DNA of 63,767 nucleotides, from NCBI GenBank assembly GCA_946886405.1, contig CAMPIO010000009.1, forward strand, positions 1 through 63,767, given 5' to 3'. This document shows positions 50,902 through 59,338 of the stretch, piece after piece. The stretch comes from an uncultured Pseudoxanthomonas sp. GTDB lineage: Bacteria; Pseudomonadota; Gammaproteobacteria; Xanthomonadales; Xanthomonadaceae. Numbering within the stretch: position 1 is the first letter of the stretch; each line of letters starts with the position of its first letter. The position numbers and the translations under genes are program-made. The notes under the pieces are model-generated. The model was given only the letters and a program-made list of their open reading frames with translations, ran no database searches and was not told the DNA's origin.

Positions 50902-53352
50902 ATGAGAGTGATGCAACGGAATCTGGTCGTGGGGCTTCGGCGGGCGCTGTTCGGCAGTTGCGTGGTGCTCGGCACGAGCGGAACGGCCTGGGCGCAGGCG
51001 ACGCCCGAGGGCGAACAGCAGGCCACCAATCTCGACACCATCACCGTCACCGCGCAAAGCCGCCAGCAGGAACTGCAGGACGTGCCGATCGCATTGCAGG
51101 TCGTGGACCAGCAGCTGCTCGATGACGTCGCGGCGGAGAACCTGGGCGACATCGATGCGTTCGTGCCCGGGCTGGTGGTGGATGCCGTCCAGCCCACCCA
51201 GCCCTCGTTCCGCCTGCGTGGCGTGGAAACCAATGACTTCGGCATCGGTACCGATCCCGCGGTGGGCATCTTCGTCGATGGCGTATACGGCGGCCGCGGC
51301 GGCGGCGTGCTGCTGCCGTTCCTCGATGTCGAACGCATCGAAGTCTTGAAGGGGCCGCAGGGCACGCTGTTCGGGCGCAACACGGCGGCGGGCGCGATCT
51401 CGCTGGTCACGCGCCGGCCGCAGGACGAAACCGAAGCGCGCTTGCGCCTGCGGCTGGGCAACTACGGCAAGCAGTACGCCGACGCCATGTGGAACATCCC
51501 GACCGGCGACAATTCGGCACTGCGCGTCAACGCACTGTTCAACCACAGCGATGGCTGGTTCCAGGATGGCGCGACGGGCAAGGACCTGGGTGGCGAGAAC
51601 GTATGGGCGGCACGCGCGGCCTGGCAGCTGCGCATGGGCGACAACACCACCGCGCTGCTGAGCTGGGACCACGAAAGCCTGGACCAGAACGGCCGCGTCA
51701 CCACCGGCATCGTGCCCTTGCCGGCGTATCCACAACGGCCGTCGGTGCCGGTGGATCCGGACGACTACCTGGACCCGCGCAAGGTCCCGACCTACAGCGA
51801 CGCGAACAATGCCGAGTGGCGCACGTTCGATGGCGTCACCCTGATCCTGGACCACGCCTTCACCTGGGGCAACCTGACGTCGACCTCGTCATGGCGCCAG
51901 TACGACTCGCTGAACCAGACCGAAGAGGACGGCACCAACCGCGCCGACCTGTACATCGACTCGGCCAACACCGAGAGCAACGAAACCTTCTATCAGGAGT
52001 TCAAGTTCGCCGGCAGCAACGCGCGGCTGGACTGGGTGGCGGGTGCCAGCTTCTTCAAGGAGGATGCGCGGCAGACCAGCGAAGTAAACACCAACACCGA
52101 AGCGGTGGACAACATCGTGCGCAACCTCGGCATCGCGCCGACGCCGGACGGCAGCCTGTTCGGCTTCACCTCGTTGCTGGCGCAGATGAACGGCATCCCG
52201 GTGTCGCTGGTGGGCGACCGCTGGAACGAGCGCTTCAACAACACCTTGTCGACGACCGCGTATGCGGCGTTCGGCGATGTCATCTGGCGCGCGACCGACA
52301 GGCTCAACCTGACCTTCGGCCTGCGCTACACCCGCGACGAGAAGGACTTCACCTGGCTCAACACGCCGCGCAACGCGCCGGAACTCGAGGCCAAGCTCGC
52401 GCTGCTGGAATCGCTCGGCTTCTTCGCTGCGCTGGGCCAGATGGGCATTCCGATCAGTCGTGAAACCCTCACCTTCGACATGGCCTTCATCGATCCGCCG
52501 GCCATGGTCAACAAGGGCGTGCTGGTGCGCGACAAGCGCAGTTGGAGCGACCTCAGCCCGCGATTTGTGGTGGATTACCATCTCGACGACAGGACCATGG
52601 TGTTCGGGTCGCTGGCCAAGGGTTACAAGGCGGGCGGCTTCAATGCGTTGCAGATCGGGCCTGCGTTCGAGAACGAAGATGTCTGGAACCTGGAAGCCGG
52701 CATCAAGCAGTCGTTCGGGTCGTTCGCGTGGAACGCCTCGCTGTTCCACTACCGCTACGACAACCGCCAGTCCGTGCGATTGATCGATCCCGACCCGAAC
52801 AATCCGGTCGACATTCCACGCTTCGTGTTCGACACCGGCGACCTGGAAGCCACGGGTATCGACGTGGACCTGCGCTGGAAGGTGACCGAGGGCTTCACGC
52901 TGGATGCGCAGGCCGAGTGGATCGATTCCAGCTACAAGGACTACGTGACACCGGAGGGCGTGGACCTGGACGGGGAGCCGACCGGCGAACCGCGTTTCAC
53001 CGCCTCGTTCGGTGCGGCGTACAAGATCGATCTGGGCGGACACGGCGAACTGCGCTTCTCGGCCCGGCACGCATACCGCGGGCGCAGCCGCTGCAATGCG
53101 GGTTCGGACCTGCAGGGCGATTGCGGCGTCAATGCCTTGCTCGACATCGGCGAGGCGCGCGACCGTACCGACCTGAGGATCGGGTGGACTGCGCCGCAGG
53201 GTCACTGGAGCTGGGCGATCTATGGCAACAACGTATTCGACAACCAGTACGTGAAAGGCCTGAACACTTACGGCCGGGGGCCGCTCGGTGTGGTCGGCGC
53301 CACCATCAGCGAACCGCGTACCTACGGCATGGAAGTGGCGGTGAAGTTCTGA
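50902..53352 (+). CDS. TonB-dependent outer-membrane receptor
   Basis: An 816-aa outer-membrane transporter. A signal peptide (cleaved after AWA, near residue 31) is followed by a TonB-box-like LDTITVTAQ, a plug domain (ELQDVPIALQVVDQQLLDDV, VEVLKGPQGTLFGRNTAAGA as VERIEVLKGPQGTLFGRNTA) and a 22-strand barrel ending in aromatic KF (MEVAVKF). Long extracellular loops (about 240-420) are inferred. The substrate is unknown. Gene order suggests it feeds the lipoprotein/cytochrome pair. A GTG one codon earlier is possible; GGAGG precedes both. A strong terminator follows. Confidence 0.93.
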   Translation: MRVMQRNLVVGLRRALFGSCVVLGTSGTAWAQATPEGEQQATNLDTITVTAQSRQQELQDVPIALQVVDQQLLDDVAAENLGDIDAFVPGLVVDAVQPTQPSFRLRGVETNDFGIGTDPAVGIFVDGVYGGRGGGVLLPFLDVERIEVLKGPQGTLFGRNTAAGAISLVTRRPQDETEARLRLRLGNYGKQYADAMWNIPTGDNSALRVNALFNHSDGWFQDGATGKDLGGENVWAARAAWQLRMGDNTTALLSWDHESLDQNGRVTTGIVPLPAYPQRPSVPVDPDDYLDPRKVPTYSDANNAEWRTFDGVTLILDHAFTWGNLTSTSSWRQYDSLNQTEEDGTNRADLYIDSANTESNETFYQEFKFAGSNARLDWVAGASFFKEDARQTSEVNTNTEAVDNIVRNLGIAPTPDGSLFGFTSLLAQMNGIPVSLVGDRWNERFNNTLSTTAYAAFGDVIWRATDRLNLTFGLRYTRDEKDFTWLNTPRNAPELEAKLALLESLGFFAALGQMGIPISRETLTFDMAFIDPPAMVNKGVLVRDKRSWSDLSPRFVVDYHLDDRTMVFGSLAKGYKAGGFNALQIGPAFENEDVWNLEAGIKQSFGSFAWNASLFHYRYDNRQSVRLIDPDPNNPVDIPRFVFDTGDLEATGIDVDLRWKVTEGFTLDAQAEWIDSSYKDYVTPEGVDLDGEPTGEPRFTASFGAAYKIDLGGHGELRFSARHAYRGRSRCNAGSDLQGDCGVNALLDIGEARDRTDLRIGWTAPQGHWSWAIYGNNVFDNQYVKGLNTYGRGPLGVVGATISEPRTYGMEVAVKF

Positions 53353-53379
53353 TCCGCGCGGTGACGTGACGGACGTGGG

Positions 53380-53408
53380 CCCCGGCATCGTGAGATGCCG
53401 GGGTTTTT
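53380..53408 (+). terminator. Intrinsic terminator after the TonB receptor
   Basis: CCCCGGCATC and GATGCCGGGG form a perfect 10-bp stem with a four-base loop (GTGA) followed by TTTTT. Confidence 0.92.
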
Positions 53409-53438
53409 GTTTTGCGTGGTTCCCGGCATCCTTGTGCG

Positions 53439-55544
53439 ATGCCCGTACGTCGCGACACGCCGTCCATCGACCTTTCCGCCGAACCACTGGGCCGCTTGCC
53501 CGGCGTTGGTCCGCGCGTGGCGGAGAAGCTCGCCGCACGCGGGCTGCAGACGATGCAGGATCTCTGGCTGCACTTGCCGCTGCGGTACGAAGATCGTACG
53601 GCGATCACCCCGATACGCCTCTTGCAGCCGGGCGTGCCGGCGCAAGTGGAAGGGCGAGTGGAAGCGGTCGAGCGTGGATTCCGCTATCGCCCGGTGCTGA
53701 GGGTGGCGGTGGGTGATGCGTCGGCCGGTTCACTGGTACTGCGCTTCTTCCATTTCCGCGCCGCGCAGGTTACGCAGTTCGCCGTCGGTGCGCGCATCCG
53801 GTGCTACGGCACGCCCAAGCCCGGCCAGCACGGATTGGAGATCGTCCACCCGAGCTACCGGATCCTCGGCGACGACGATGACGCAGCGCTGGGCGAAGCG
53901 CTGGATCCGGTCTATCCAGCCATCGAAGGGCTGGGGCCGGCGAGCGTCCGCAAGCTGGTCGGCCAGGCGCTGGAGCGGCTGCCGGACAATGAACGCCTGG
54001 AACTGTTGCCGGCCACGCTGCTCGATGGCCTGGGGCTGCCGTCTCTGCGTGACGCACTGCTCACCATGCATCGGCCGCCGCGCGACGCGGACGTTGCCGC
54101 GCTCGCGCTCGGTACGCATCCGGCGCAGCGACGACTGGCGATCGAAGAGCTGCTTGCCCACCACCTGAGCCTGCGCCGGCAACGGCTTGCCCTGCAGCAG
54201 CACGGAGCACCGGCACTGAAGGGCAAAGGCGCGTTGGTGAAGGCGCTGGTGAAGGCGTTGCCGTTCACGCTGACCGGTGCGCAGCTGCGCGTGTTCGCGC
54301 AGATCCGCGAAGACATCGCCAAGCCGTCGCCGATGCTGCGGCTGGTGCAGGGAGACGTGGGCAGCGGCAAGACTGTGGTCGCCGCATTGGCGGGCATGCT
54401 GGCGGTAGAGGCGGGCAAGCAGGTCGCACTCGCGGCCCCCACCGAACTGCTGGCCGAACAGCACCTGGCCAACCTGCGTGCCTGGCTCGAGCCGCTCGGC
54501 GTGCGCGTGGCGTGGCTCGCCGGCAAGGTCACCGGCAAGGCACGCGCGACCGTGCTGGCGCAGGTCGCATCGGGCGAGGCGCAGGTGGTGGTAGGCACCC
54601 ACGCCTTGATGCAGGAAGCCGTGACCTTTCACGATCTCGGCCTGGCCATCGTCGACGAGCAGCACCGTTTCGGCGTGCACCAGCGGCTGGCACTGCGCGA
54701 CAAAGGCGCGGGACGCAACCGCGTGCCGCACCAGTTGGTCATGACCGCCACGCCGATTCCGCGCACGCTGGCGATGGCGGCGTACGCGGATCTGGACGTG
54801 TCGGCCATCGACGAACTTCCCCCGGGACGCACGCCTGTGCAGACCGTGGCCTTGAGTGCGGAGCGCCGGCCGGAGCTGGTCGACCGCATCCGCACGGCGT
54901 GTGCGGAAGGACGACAGGCCTACTGGGTCTGCACGCTGATAGACGACAGCGACGAAGTGGTCGCGCAGGCAGCGCAGACCACCTTCGAGGCGCTGTCCTC
55001 GTCCTTGTCGGAGGCGCGCGTCGCCCTGGTGCACGGACGCATGAAGGCTGCGGACAAGCAGGCGACGATGCGGCGCTTCAAGCAAGGGGAGATCGACCTG
55101 CTGGTTGCCACGACGGTGATCGAAGTCGGCGTCGACGTGCCGAATGCCTCGCTGATGATCATCGAGAACGCGGAGCGTCTTGGCCTTGCGCAACTGCATC
55201 AGCTGCGAGGGCGCGTGGGTCGTGGCGCGACGGCATCGACCTGCGTGCTGATGTACCAGCCGCCTCTCTCGGTGATGGCCAAGCATCGGCTGGCGACGAT
55301 GCGGGAGACCAATGACGGCTTCGTCATCGCCGAAAAGGATCTTGAGCTGCGCGGCCCTGGCGAGCTGCTGGGCACGCGGCAGACCGGCCTGGCCGCCTTC
55401 CGTGTAGCCGACCTCGCGCGTGATGCCGGCTTGCTGCCGCAGGTGCATGCGCTCGCGGAGCGCTTGCTGGTCGACGATCCGGTGGCGGCGGATCGCGTGA
55501 TCCAGCGCTGGGTGGGCGGCGCAGCGCGTTACGCGTCGGCGTGA
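53439..55544 (+). CDS. recG: ATP-dependent DNA helicase RecG
   Basis: It remodels stalled replication forks and branch-migrates Holliday junctions. The 701-aa protein has the wedge domain at the N-terminus (GVGPRVAEKLAARGLQTMQD), the P-loop QGDVGSGKTVVA, a DEQH-type motif II (VDEQHRFGV), MTATPIPRTLAM (motif III), TTVIEVGVDVPNASLMIIEN and QLRGRVGRG (motif VI), followed by the RecG C-terminal ELRGPGELLGTRQTG. The start is the ATG MPVRRDT; no clear Shine-Dalgarno is seen, and it lies 30 bases after a terminator. Confidence 0.96.
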   Translation: MPVRRDTPSIDLSAEPLGRLPGVGPRVAEKLAARGLQTMQDLWLHLPLRYEDRTAITPIRLLQPGVPAQVEGRVEAVERGFRYRPVLRVAVGDASAGSLVLRFFHFRAAQVTQFAVGARIRCYGTPKPGQHGLEIVHPSYRILGDDDDAALGEALDPVYPAIEGLGPASVRKLVGQALERLPDNERLELLPATLLDGLGLPSLRDALLTMHRPPRDADVAALALGTHPAQRRLAIEELLAHHLSLRRQRLALQQHGAPALKGKGALVKALVKALPFTLTGAQLRVFAQIREDIAKPSPMLRLVQGDVGSGKTVVAALAGMLAVEAGKQVALAAPTELLAEQHLANLRAWLEPLGVRVAWLAGKVTGKARATVLAQVASGEAQVVVGTHALMQEAVTFHDLGLAIVDEQHRFGVHQRLALRDKGAGRNRVPHQLVMTATPIPRTLAMAAYADLDVSAIDELPPGRTPVQTVALSAERRPELVDRIRTACAEGRQAYWVCTLIDDSDEVVAQAAQTTFEALSSSLSEARVALVHGRMKAADKQATMRRFKQGEIDLLVATTVIEVGVDVPNASLMIIENAERLGLAQLHQLRGRVGRGATASTCVLMYQPPLSVMAKHRLATMRETNDGFVIAEKDLELRGPGELLGTRQTGLAAFRVADLARDAGLLPQVHALAERLLVDDPVAADRVIQRWVGGAARYASA

Positions 55545-55547
55545 GGT

Positions 55548-55610
55548 CGTAGAGCAGAGCGTGCTCGGCTCGCGGTAGGTCAGGTGCAGGGAGGCGAGCT
55601 CCGTTCTACG
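55548..55610. repeat. Dispersed palindromic repeat, CGTAGAGC family, copy 3 (degenerate)
   Basis: CGTAGAGCAGAGCGTGCTC and GAGGCGAGCTCCGTTCTACG are inverted ends with several mismatches. It lies between recG and the nucleoside hydrolase gene, close to the recG stop. Confidence 0.7.
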
Positions 55611-55681
55611 CAAGCGCGCGGCGCTTCCATGGGGGCGCCGGCGGTGCGAGACTCGGCGACCGGAAAGACGAAGAGAAGAAG

Positions 55682-56620
55682 ATGACGGACAGGATTCCCC
55701 TGCTGATCGACACCGACCCCGGCGTCGACGATGCGCTCGCGCTCCTGATGGCCTTCAACGATGCGCGCCACGACATCGTCGGGCTGACCATCGCGGCCGG
55801 CAACGTGGGCCTGCAGCACACCGTGCGCAATGCGTTGAAGCTGTGCGAGGTCGCCGGCCGCGACGATATTCCCGTATTCGCGGGCGCGCCTGCGCCGTTG
55901 CTGCATCCGTCACCGGATGCGGGCTACGTGCATGGCCAGGACGGCTTCGGTGACGTCGGTTTCCCGCCGGCCGCGCGCCAGGCGGAGGCCGAACATGCGG
56001 CGCTGGCCATCCTGCGCCTGTCGCACGAGCACGCCGGCCGACTGGTGCTGGTCGCCCTGGGGCCGCTGACCAACATCGCGCTGGCGCTCAAGCTCGACCC
56101 GTCGTTGCCGCAGCGGATCGCGCGGTTCGTGGTGATGGGCGGCGCGGTCACCTGCCACGGCAACATCACGCCGGCGGCGGAGTTCAATTTCTACTTCGAT
56201 CCCGAGGCGGCGCATCTGGTGCTCGAAGCGTTCGAACGCTATGACCTGGCCGACTGGGAGGCCACCATCGCCCATGGCCTGCACCACGAGCGTGTGGCCG
56301 GCTGGCTGCAGGCCGATTCCGACCGCGCCCGCTTCTACGATCGCATCTCGGAAAAGACGCGCTCATGGTCCGCGGATCGGCGTGGCGACCACTGGTTCGC
56401 CGCAGATGCCCTCGCCATGGCCTTCGTGCTGGCACCGGCGGGTGCGCTGGAACTGGCCGAACGGCCGCTGGCGATCGAACTGCAGGGCACCCACGCCCGT
56501 GGCGCGTCGATCGTCGACTGGCGACGGGAAGGCGGGCAGCCGGACAAGGCCAACATCCTGCTGCGCTACGACCAGGCCAGGTTCGAAGCCCTGATCGAGG
56601 CGGCGCTGGCGGCCGGCTGA
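55682..56620 (+). CDS. Inosine-uridine-type nucleoside hydrolase
   Basis: A 312-aa nucleoside N-ribohydrolase, cleaving ribonucleosides to base and ribose. The calcium-binding motif is DTDPGVDDA (Asp10, Asp12, Asp16, Asp17). [33 protein letters not shown] and [13 protein letters not shown] complete the active site. It resembles the IUNH group; purine or pyrimidine preference cannot be stated. AGAAGAAG before the ATG is a purine-rich ribosome binding site. rpmE2 follows with its own promoter. Confidence 0.93.
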   Translation: MTDRIPLLIDTDPGVDDALALLMAFNDARHDIVGLTIAAGNVGLQHTVRNALKLCEVAGRDDIPVFAGAPAPLLHPSPDAGYVHGQDGFGDVGFPPAARQAEAEHAALAILRLSHEHAGRLVLVALGPLTNIALALKLDPSLPQRIARFVVMGGAVTCHGNITPAAEFNFYFDPEAAHLVLEAFERYDLADWEATIAHGLHHERVAGWLQADSDRARFYDRISEKTRSWSADRRGDHWFAADALAMAFVLAPAGALELAERPLAIELQGTHARGASIVDWRREGGQPDKANILLRYDQARFEALIEAALAAG

Positions 56621-56628
56621 GCGCCGGG

Positions 56629-56658
56629 TTGCGTCGGGAGGGCGGGGCGGTCTACAAT
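56629..56658 (+). promoter_or_regulatory. Promoter of rpmE2
   Basis: TTGCGT (56629-56634) and TACAAT (56653-56658) are 18 bases apart. No Zur-type palindrome is obvious in the leader. Confidence 0.6.
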
Positions 56659-56694
56659 GCCGCTCTTCCATTCCCGCTACACGGTGTGCCCGCC

Positions 56695-56937
56695 ATGAAG
56701 GCCGACATCCATCCCAGTTACCGCGAAGTCGTCTTCCACGACGTGACCTCCGATTTCAAGTTCCTGACCCGCTCCACGCTGGGCAGCAAGGAAACGACGA
56801 AGTGGGAAGACGGCAACGACTACCCGCTGATCAAGGTCGAAATTTCCTCGGCTTCGCACCCGTTCTATACGGGCAAGCACAAGGTCATCGATACCAGCGG
56901 TCGCATCGACAAGTTCCAGAAGCGCTACGCGCGCTGA
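56695..56937 (+). CDS. rpmE2: Ribosomal protein L31 type B (zinc-free)
   Basis: An 80-aa paralogue of ribosomal protein L31. It begins [20 protein letters not shown], with [40 protein letters not shown] and QKRYAR. No cysteines are present, so it is the zinc-independent form usually produced when zinc is scarce. It may be the only L31 or a second one; the rest of the genome is not visible. Its promoter is close to consensus and a hairpin follows. Confidence 0.95.
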   Translation: MKADIHPSYREVVFHDVTSDFKFLTRSTLGSKETTKWEDGNDYPLIKVEISSASHPFYTGKHKVIDTSGRIDKFQKRYAR

Positions 56938-56965
56938 TCGAACTGTCGTTCGCCTGATTCGCTTG

Positions 56966-56988
56966 CGGCCGCGCCTTGTGCGCGGCCG
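56966..56988 (+). terminator. Hairpin after rpmE2
   Basis: CGGCCGCGC and GCGCGGCCG form a nine-base stem with a five-base loop. The following T content is weak (TTCGCGTTT). Confidence 0.55.
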
Positions 56989-57105
56989 TTCGCGTTTGCG
57001 CGTACCCGATCGTGCGTCGTGCCGGAACATTGGGTTGCGTCTGCGGGCTTAGTCTTTGGTCTGACTTTGGTGCGGTATCGAGCGACGGCTCCAAAGGCCG
57101 TGTGC

Positions 57106-57111
57106 GATAAT
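57106..57111 (+). promoter_or_regulatory. Candidate gltA -10 box
   Basis: GATAAT lies 88 bases before the gltA GTG. No clear -35 is present. The leader would be about 80 bases. Confidence 0.4.
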
Positions 57112-57198
57112 TCGGGTCATCCAAGGTTCACTCCCTGGACTCCCGTCACGCGCCGCCCGGACCTCTGGCCGGCGTTACCCCACGAAGGAGCGCACACT

Positions 57199-58488
57199 GT
57201 GTCCGAACTTGACCAGGTCACGCTGAATGCCGGCGACAAATCCGTCGTCCTGCCAGTCCTGAAGCCCACGCTTGGCAACGACTGCGTCGACATTTCCAAG
57301 CTGACCAAGGAAACGGGTCTCTTCACCTACGACTCCGGTTTCACCGCCACGGCCAGCTGCAAGTCGGCCATCACCTACATCGATGGCGACAACGGCGTGC
57401 TGCTGTATCGCGGCTACCCCATCGAGCAGTTGGCCAAGCACTCCAGCTTCCTGGAAGTGTCGTACCTGCTGATGAATGGCGAACTGCCGACGCCGACCGA
57501 ATTCGCCAAGTTCGAACACGAAGTCACGCATCACACGATGATGCATGAGTCGCTGAAGAACTTCCTGCACGGCTTCCACTACGACGCGCACCCGATGGCC
57601 ATGCTGGCCGGCACGGTCGCCTCGCTGTCCGCGTTCTACCACGACACGCTGGACCAGGAGGACCCCGAACAGCGCCGCCTGGCCGCTATCCGCCTGCTGG
57701 CGAAGATGCCGACCCTGGCCGCCGCCGCCTATCGTTATTCCATCGGCTGGCCGATCCGCTATCCGCGCAACAACCTCGAGTACGTCGACCGCTTCCTGCA
57801 CATGATGTTCGAAGTGCCGAGCGAGCCGCTGGAAACCAACCCTGTCATCGCCAAGGCGCTGGATCTGCTGTTCATCCTGCACGCCGACCACGAGCAGAAC
57901 GCGTCCACCTCGACCGTGCGGCTGGTGGGTTCGACGGGCGCGAACCCGTATGCCTCGGTCGCCGCCGGCATCACCGCGCTGTGGGGTCCCGCGCACGGTG
58001 GCGCCAACGAGGCCGTGCTGAAGATGCTGGAAGAGATCGGCACGCCGGACAAGGTCGAGACCGCGATCGCCAAGGCGAAGGACAAGGAGTCGGGCTTCCG
58101 CCTGATGGGCTTCGGCCACCGCGTCTACAAGAACTTCGATCCGCGCGCCAAGATCATCCGCGAGATGACCCACAAGGTGCTGGGCGAACTGGGCGTCGAC
58201 GATCCGCTGCTGGAAGTGGCGATGAAGCTGGAAGAGGCGGCGCTGAAGGACGAATACTTCATTCAGCGCAAGCTCTATCCGAACGTCGACTTCTATAGCG
58301 GCATCATCTACAAGGCGCTGAAGATCCCGACCGAGATGTTCACCGTCATGTTCGCCATCGGCCGTACCGCTGGCTGGGTCTCGCACTGGCTGGAACAGCA
58401 GGTCGACCCGGAAGCGAAGATCGGCCGTCCGCGCCAGATCTACACCGGCTACGCGCCGCGCGATTACGTGCCGACCGACAAGCGCTGA
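57199..58488 (+). CDS. gltA: Citrate synthase (type II)
   Basis: It condenses acetyl-CoA and oxaloacetate, the first step of the TCA cycle. The 429-aa protein has [40 protein letters not shown] and the catalytic residues in [10 protein letters not shown] (His), [19 protein letters not shown] (His) and [18 protein letters not shown] (His/Arg). Length and the N-terminal beta domain fit the hexameric, NADH-regulated type of Gram-negative bacteria. It starts at a GTG with GAAGGAG eight bases upstream. A strong terminator follows. Confidence 0.97.
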   Translation: MSELDQVTLNAGDKSVVLPVLKPTLGNDCVDISKLTKETGLFTYDSGFTATASCKSAITYIDGDNGVLLYRGYPIEQLAKHSSFLEVSYLLMNGELPTPTEFAKFEHEVTHHTMMHESLKNFLHGFHYDAHPMAMLAGTVASLSAFYHDTLDQEDPEQRRLAAIRLLAKMPTLAAAAYRYSIGWPIRYPRNNLEYVDRFLHMMFEVPSEPLETNPVIAKALDLLFILHADHEQNASTSTVRLVGSTGANPYASVAAGITALWGPAHGGANEAVLKMLEEIGTPDKVETAIAKAKDKESGFRLMGFGHRVYKNFDPRAKIIREMTHKVLGELGVDDPLLEVAMKLEEAALKDEYFIQRKLYPNVDFYSGIIYKALKIPTEMFTVMFAIGRTAGWVSHWLEQQVDPEAKIGRPRQIYTGYAPRDYVPTDKR

Positions 58489-58506
58489 CGTCGCGCACAG
58501 CAGGAC

Positions 58507-58534
58507 GAAGAAGGCCCCGCGAGGGGCCTTCTTC
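58507..58534. terminator. Bidirectional terminator between gltA and a convergent gene
   Basis: GAAGAAGGCCCC and GGGGCCTTCTTC form a perfect 12-bp stem with a GCGA loop. A/T-rich ends on both strands allow it to end transcription from gltA and from the gene at 58576. Confidence 0.8.
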
Positions 58535-58575
58535 ATTCCGGTCGACAGGCGTGCCGTAGCCGACGCCGACACGCG

Positions 58576-59232
58576 TCAGTCCCGTGCCACATCCCGTTCG
58601 TAGCCCGCAATGTCCTCTTCGGCGAGGAGTTGGCGCAGCTGGGCCGCGGATGCCCGTTTCATCGGTTTCTCGTCGATGCTGGAGAGCGGTGCCTGGCGCA
58701 ATACGTCGTGCGGCAGCACGGTGAGATCGAAGCTCAATTCCTCCGCACTGAACACCCAGACGGGCAGATCGGCCACGCGCTCACGATCTATGCGCAGTCG
58801 GCGTTCGCGCGACTCGGCAGGAATGCGATGTTCCTCCAGGAGCCGTGTGACGGCGTCCGGATCGTCGCTATGGACGTGCAGGTGGACGGGCGTGTTGGCG
58901 TCAGCCGTGCCATCCAGTACGGGGCCGACCAGGCGCGGCGAGAATCCCGACAGGAACTCCATGGCGCGCAACGCCGCCTCGCGCCGCTGCCGCAGGCCTG
59001 TTGCGTGTGCTTCGCCGGCGAACAGACGCTGGTACTCGCGCAGCGCATCTTCGATTTCGCGGTTGCGGGGCAGGGAAGCGTCGTCATGGATGCCCAGCCG
59101 GCTGGCGGCCTTGAGCTTCGCCTGGTGATAGTCGCGGATGCCGCCTTCCGCCATCAGCCGGGCGGCCTCATGGGCCAATCGTTGGCGGCGTTCACGTGTG
59201 CGCGTTTCGGCGTGCTGACGAGCGTGGTGCAT
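58576..59232 (-). CDS. Conserved protein of unknown function (218 aa)
   Basis: No family is assigned with confidence. The N-terminal half is helical and basic (MHHARQHAETRTRERRQRLA, YHQAKLKAASRLGIHDDASL). The middle holds FLSGFSPRLVGPVLDGTADA and VHLHVHSDDPDAVTRLLEEH, which looks like a small alpha/beta domain, perhaps nucleotidyltransferase-like; that is only an impression. The end is charged (AAQLRQLLAEEDIAGYERDV). There is no signal peptide. GGAGG lies before the ATG. It converges on gltA. Confidence 0.7.
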   Translation of the reverse strand: MHHARQHAETRTRERRQRLAHEAARLMAEGGIRDYHQAKLKAASRLGIHDDASLPRNREIEDALREYQRLFAGEAHATGLRQRREAALRAMEFLSGFSPRLVGPVLDGTADANTPVHLHVHSDDPDAVTRLLEEHRIPAESRERRLRIDRERVADLPVWVFSAEELSFDLTVLPHDVLRQAPLSSIDEKPMKRASAAQLRQLLAEEDIAGYERDVARD

Positions 59233-59338
59233 GGCGAGCCTCCGCGTCGAAACTGACCGCGAATGTACACCATGTCATTGGCGTGTCCATGACGGCGCGG
59301 GAGCGCCGTCATGCGGCCTTCACGGCGGGGCGCCGCGG

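Noticed and set aside
59288..59313. Perfect hairpin CATGACGGCGC/GCGCCGTCATG after the PBP1A gene
   Set aside because: It may be a terminator but has no T run on either strand, so it was not listed as one.
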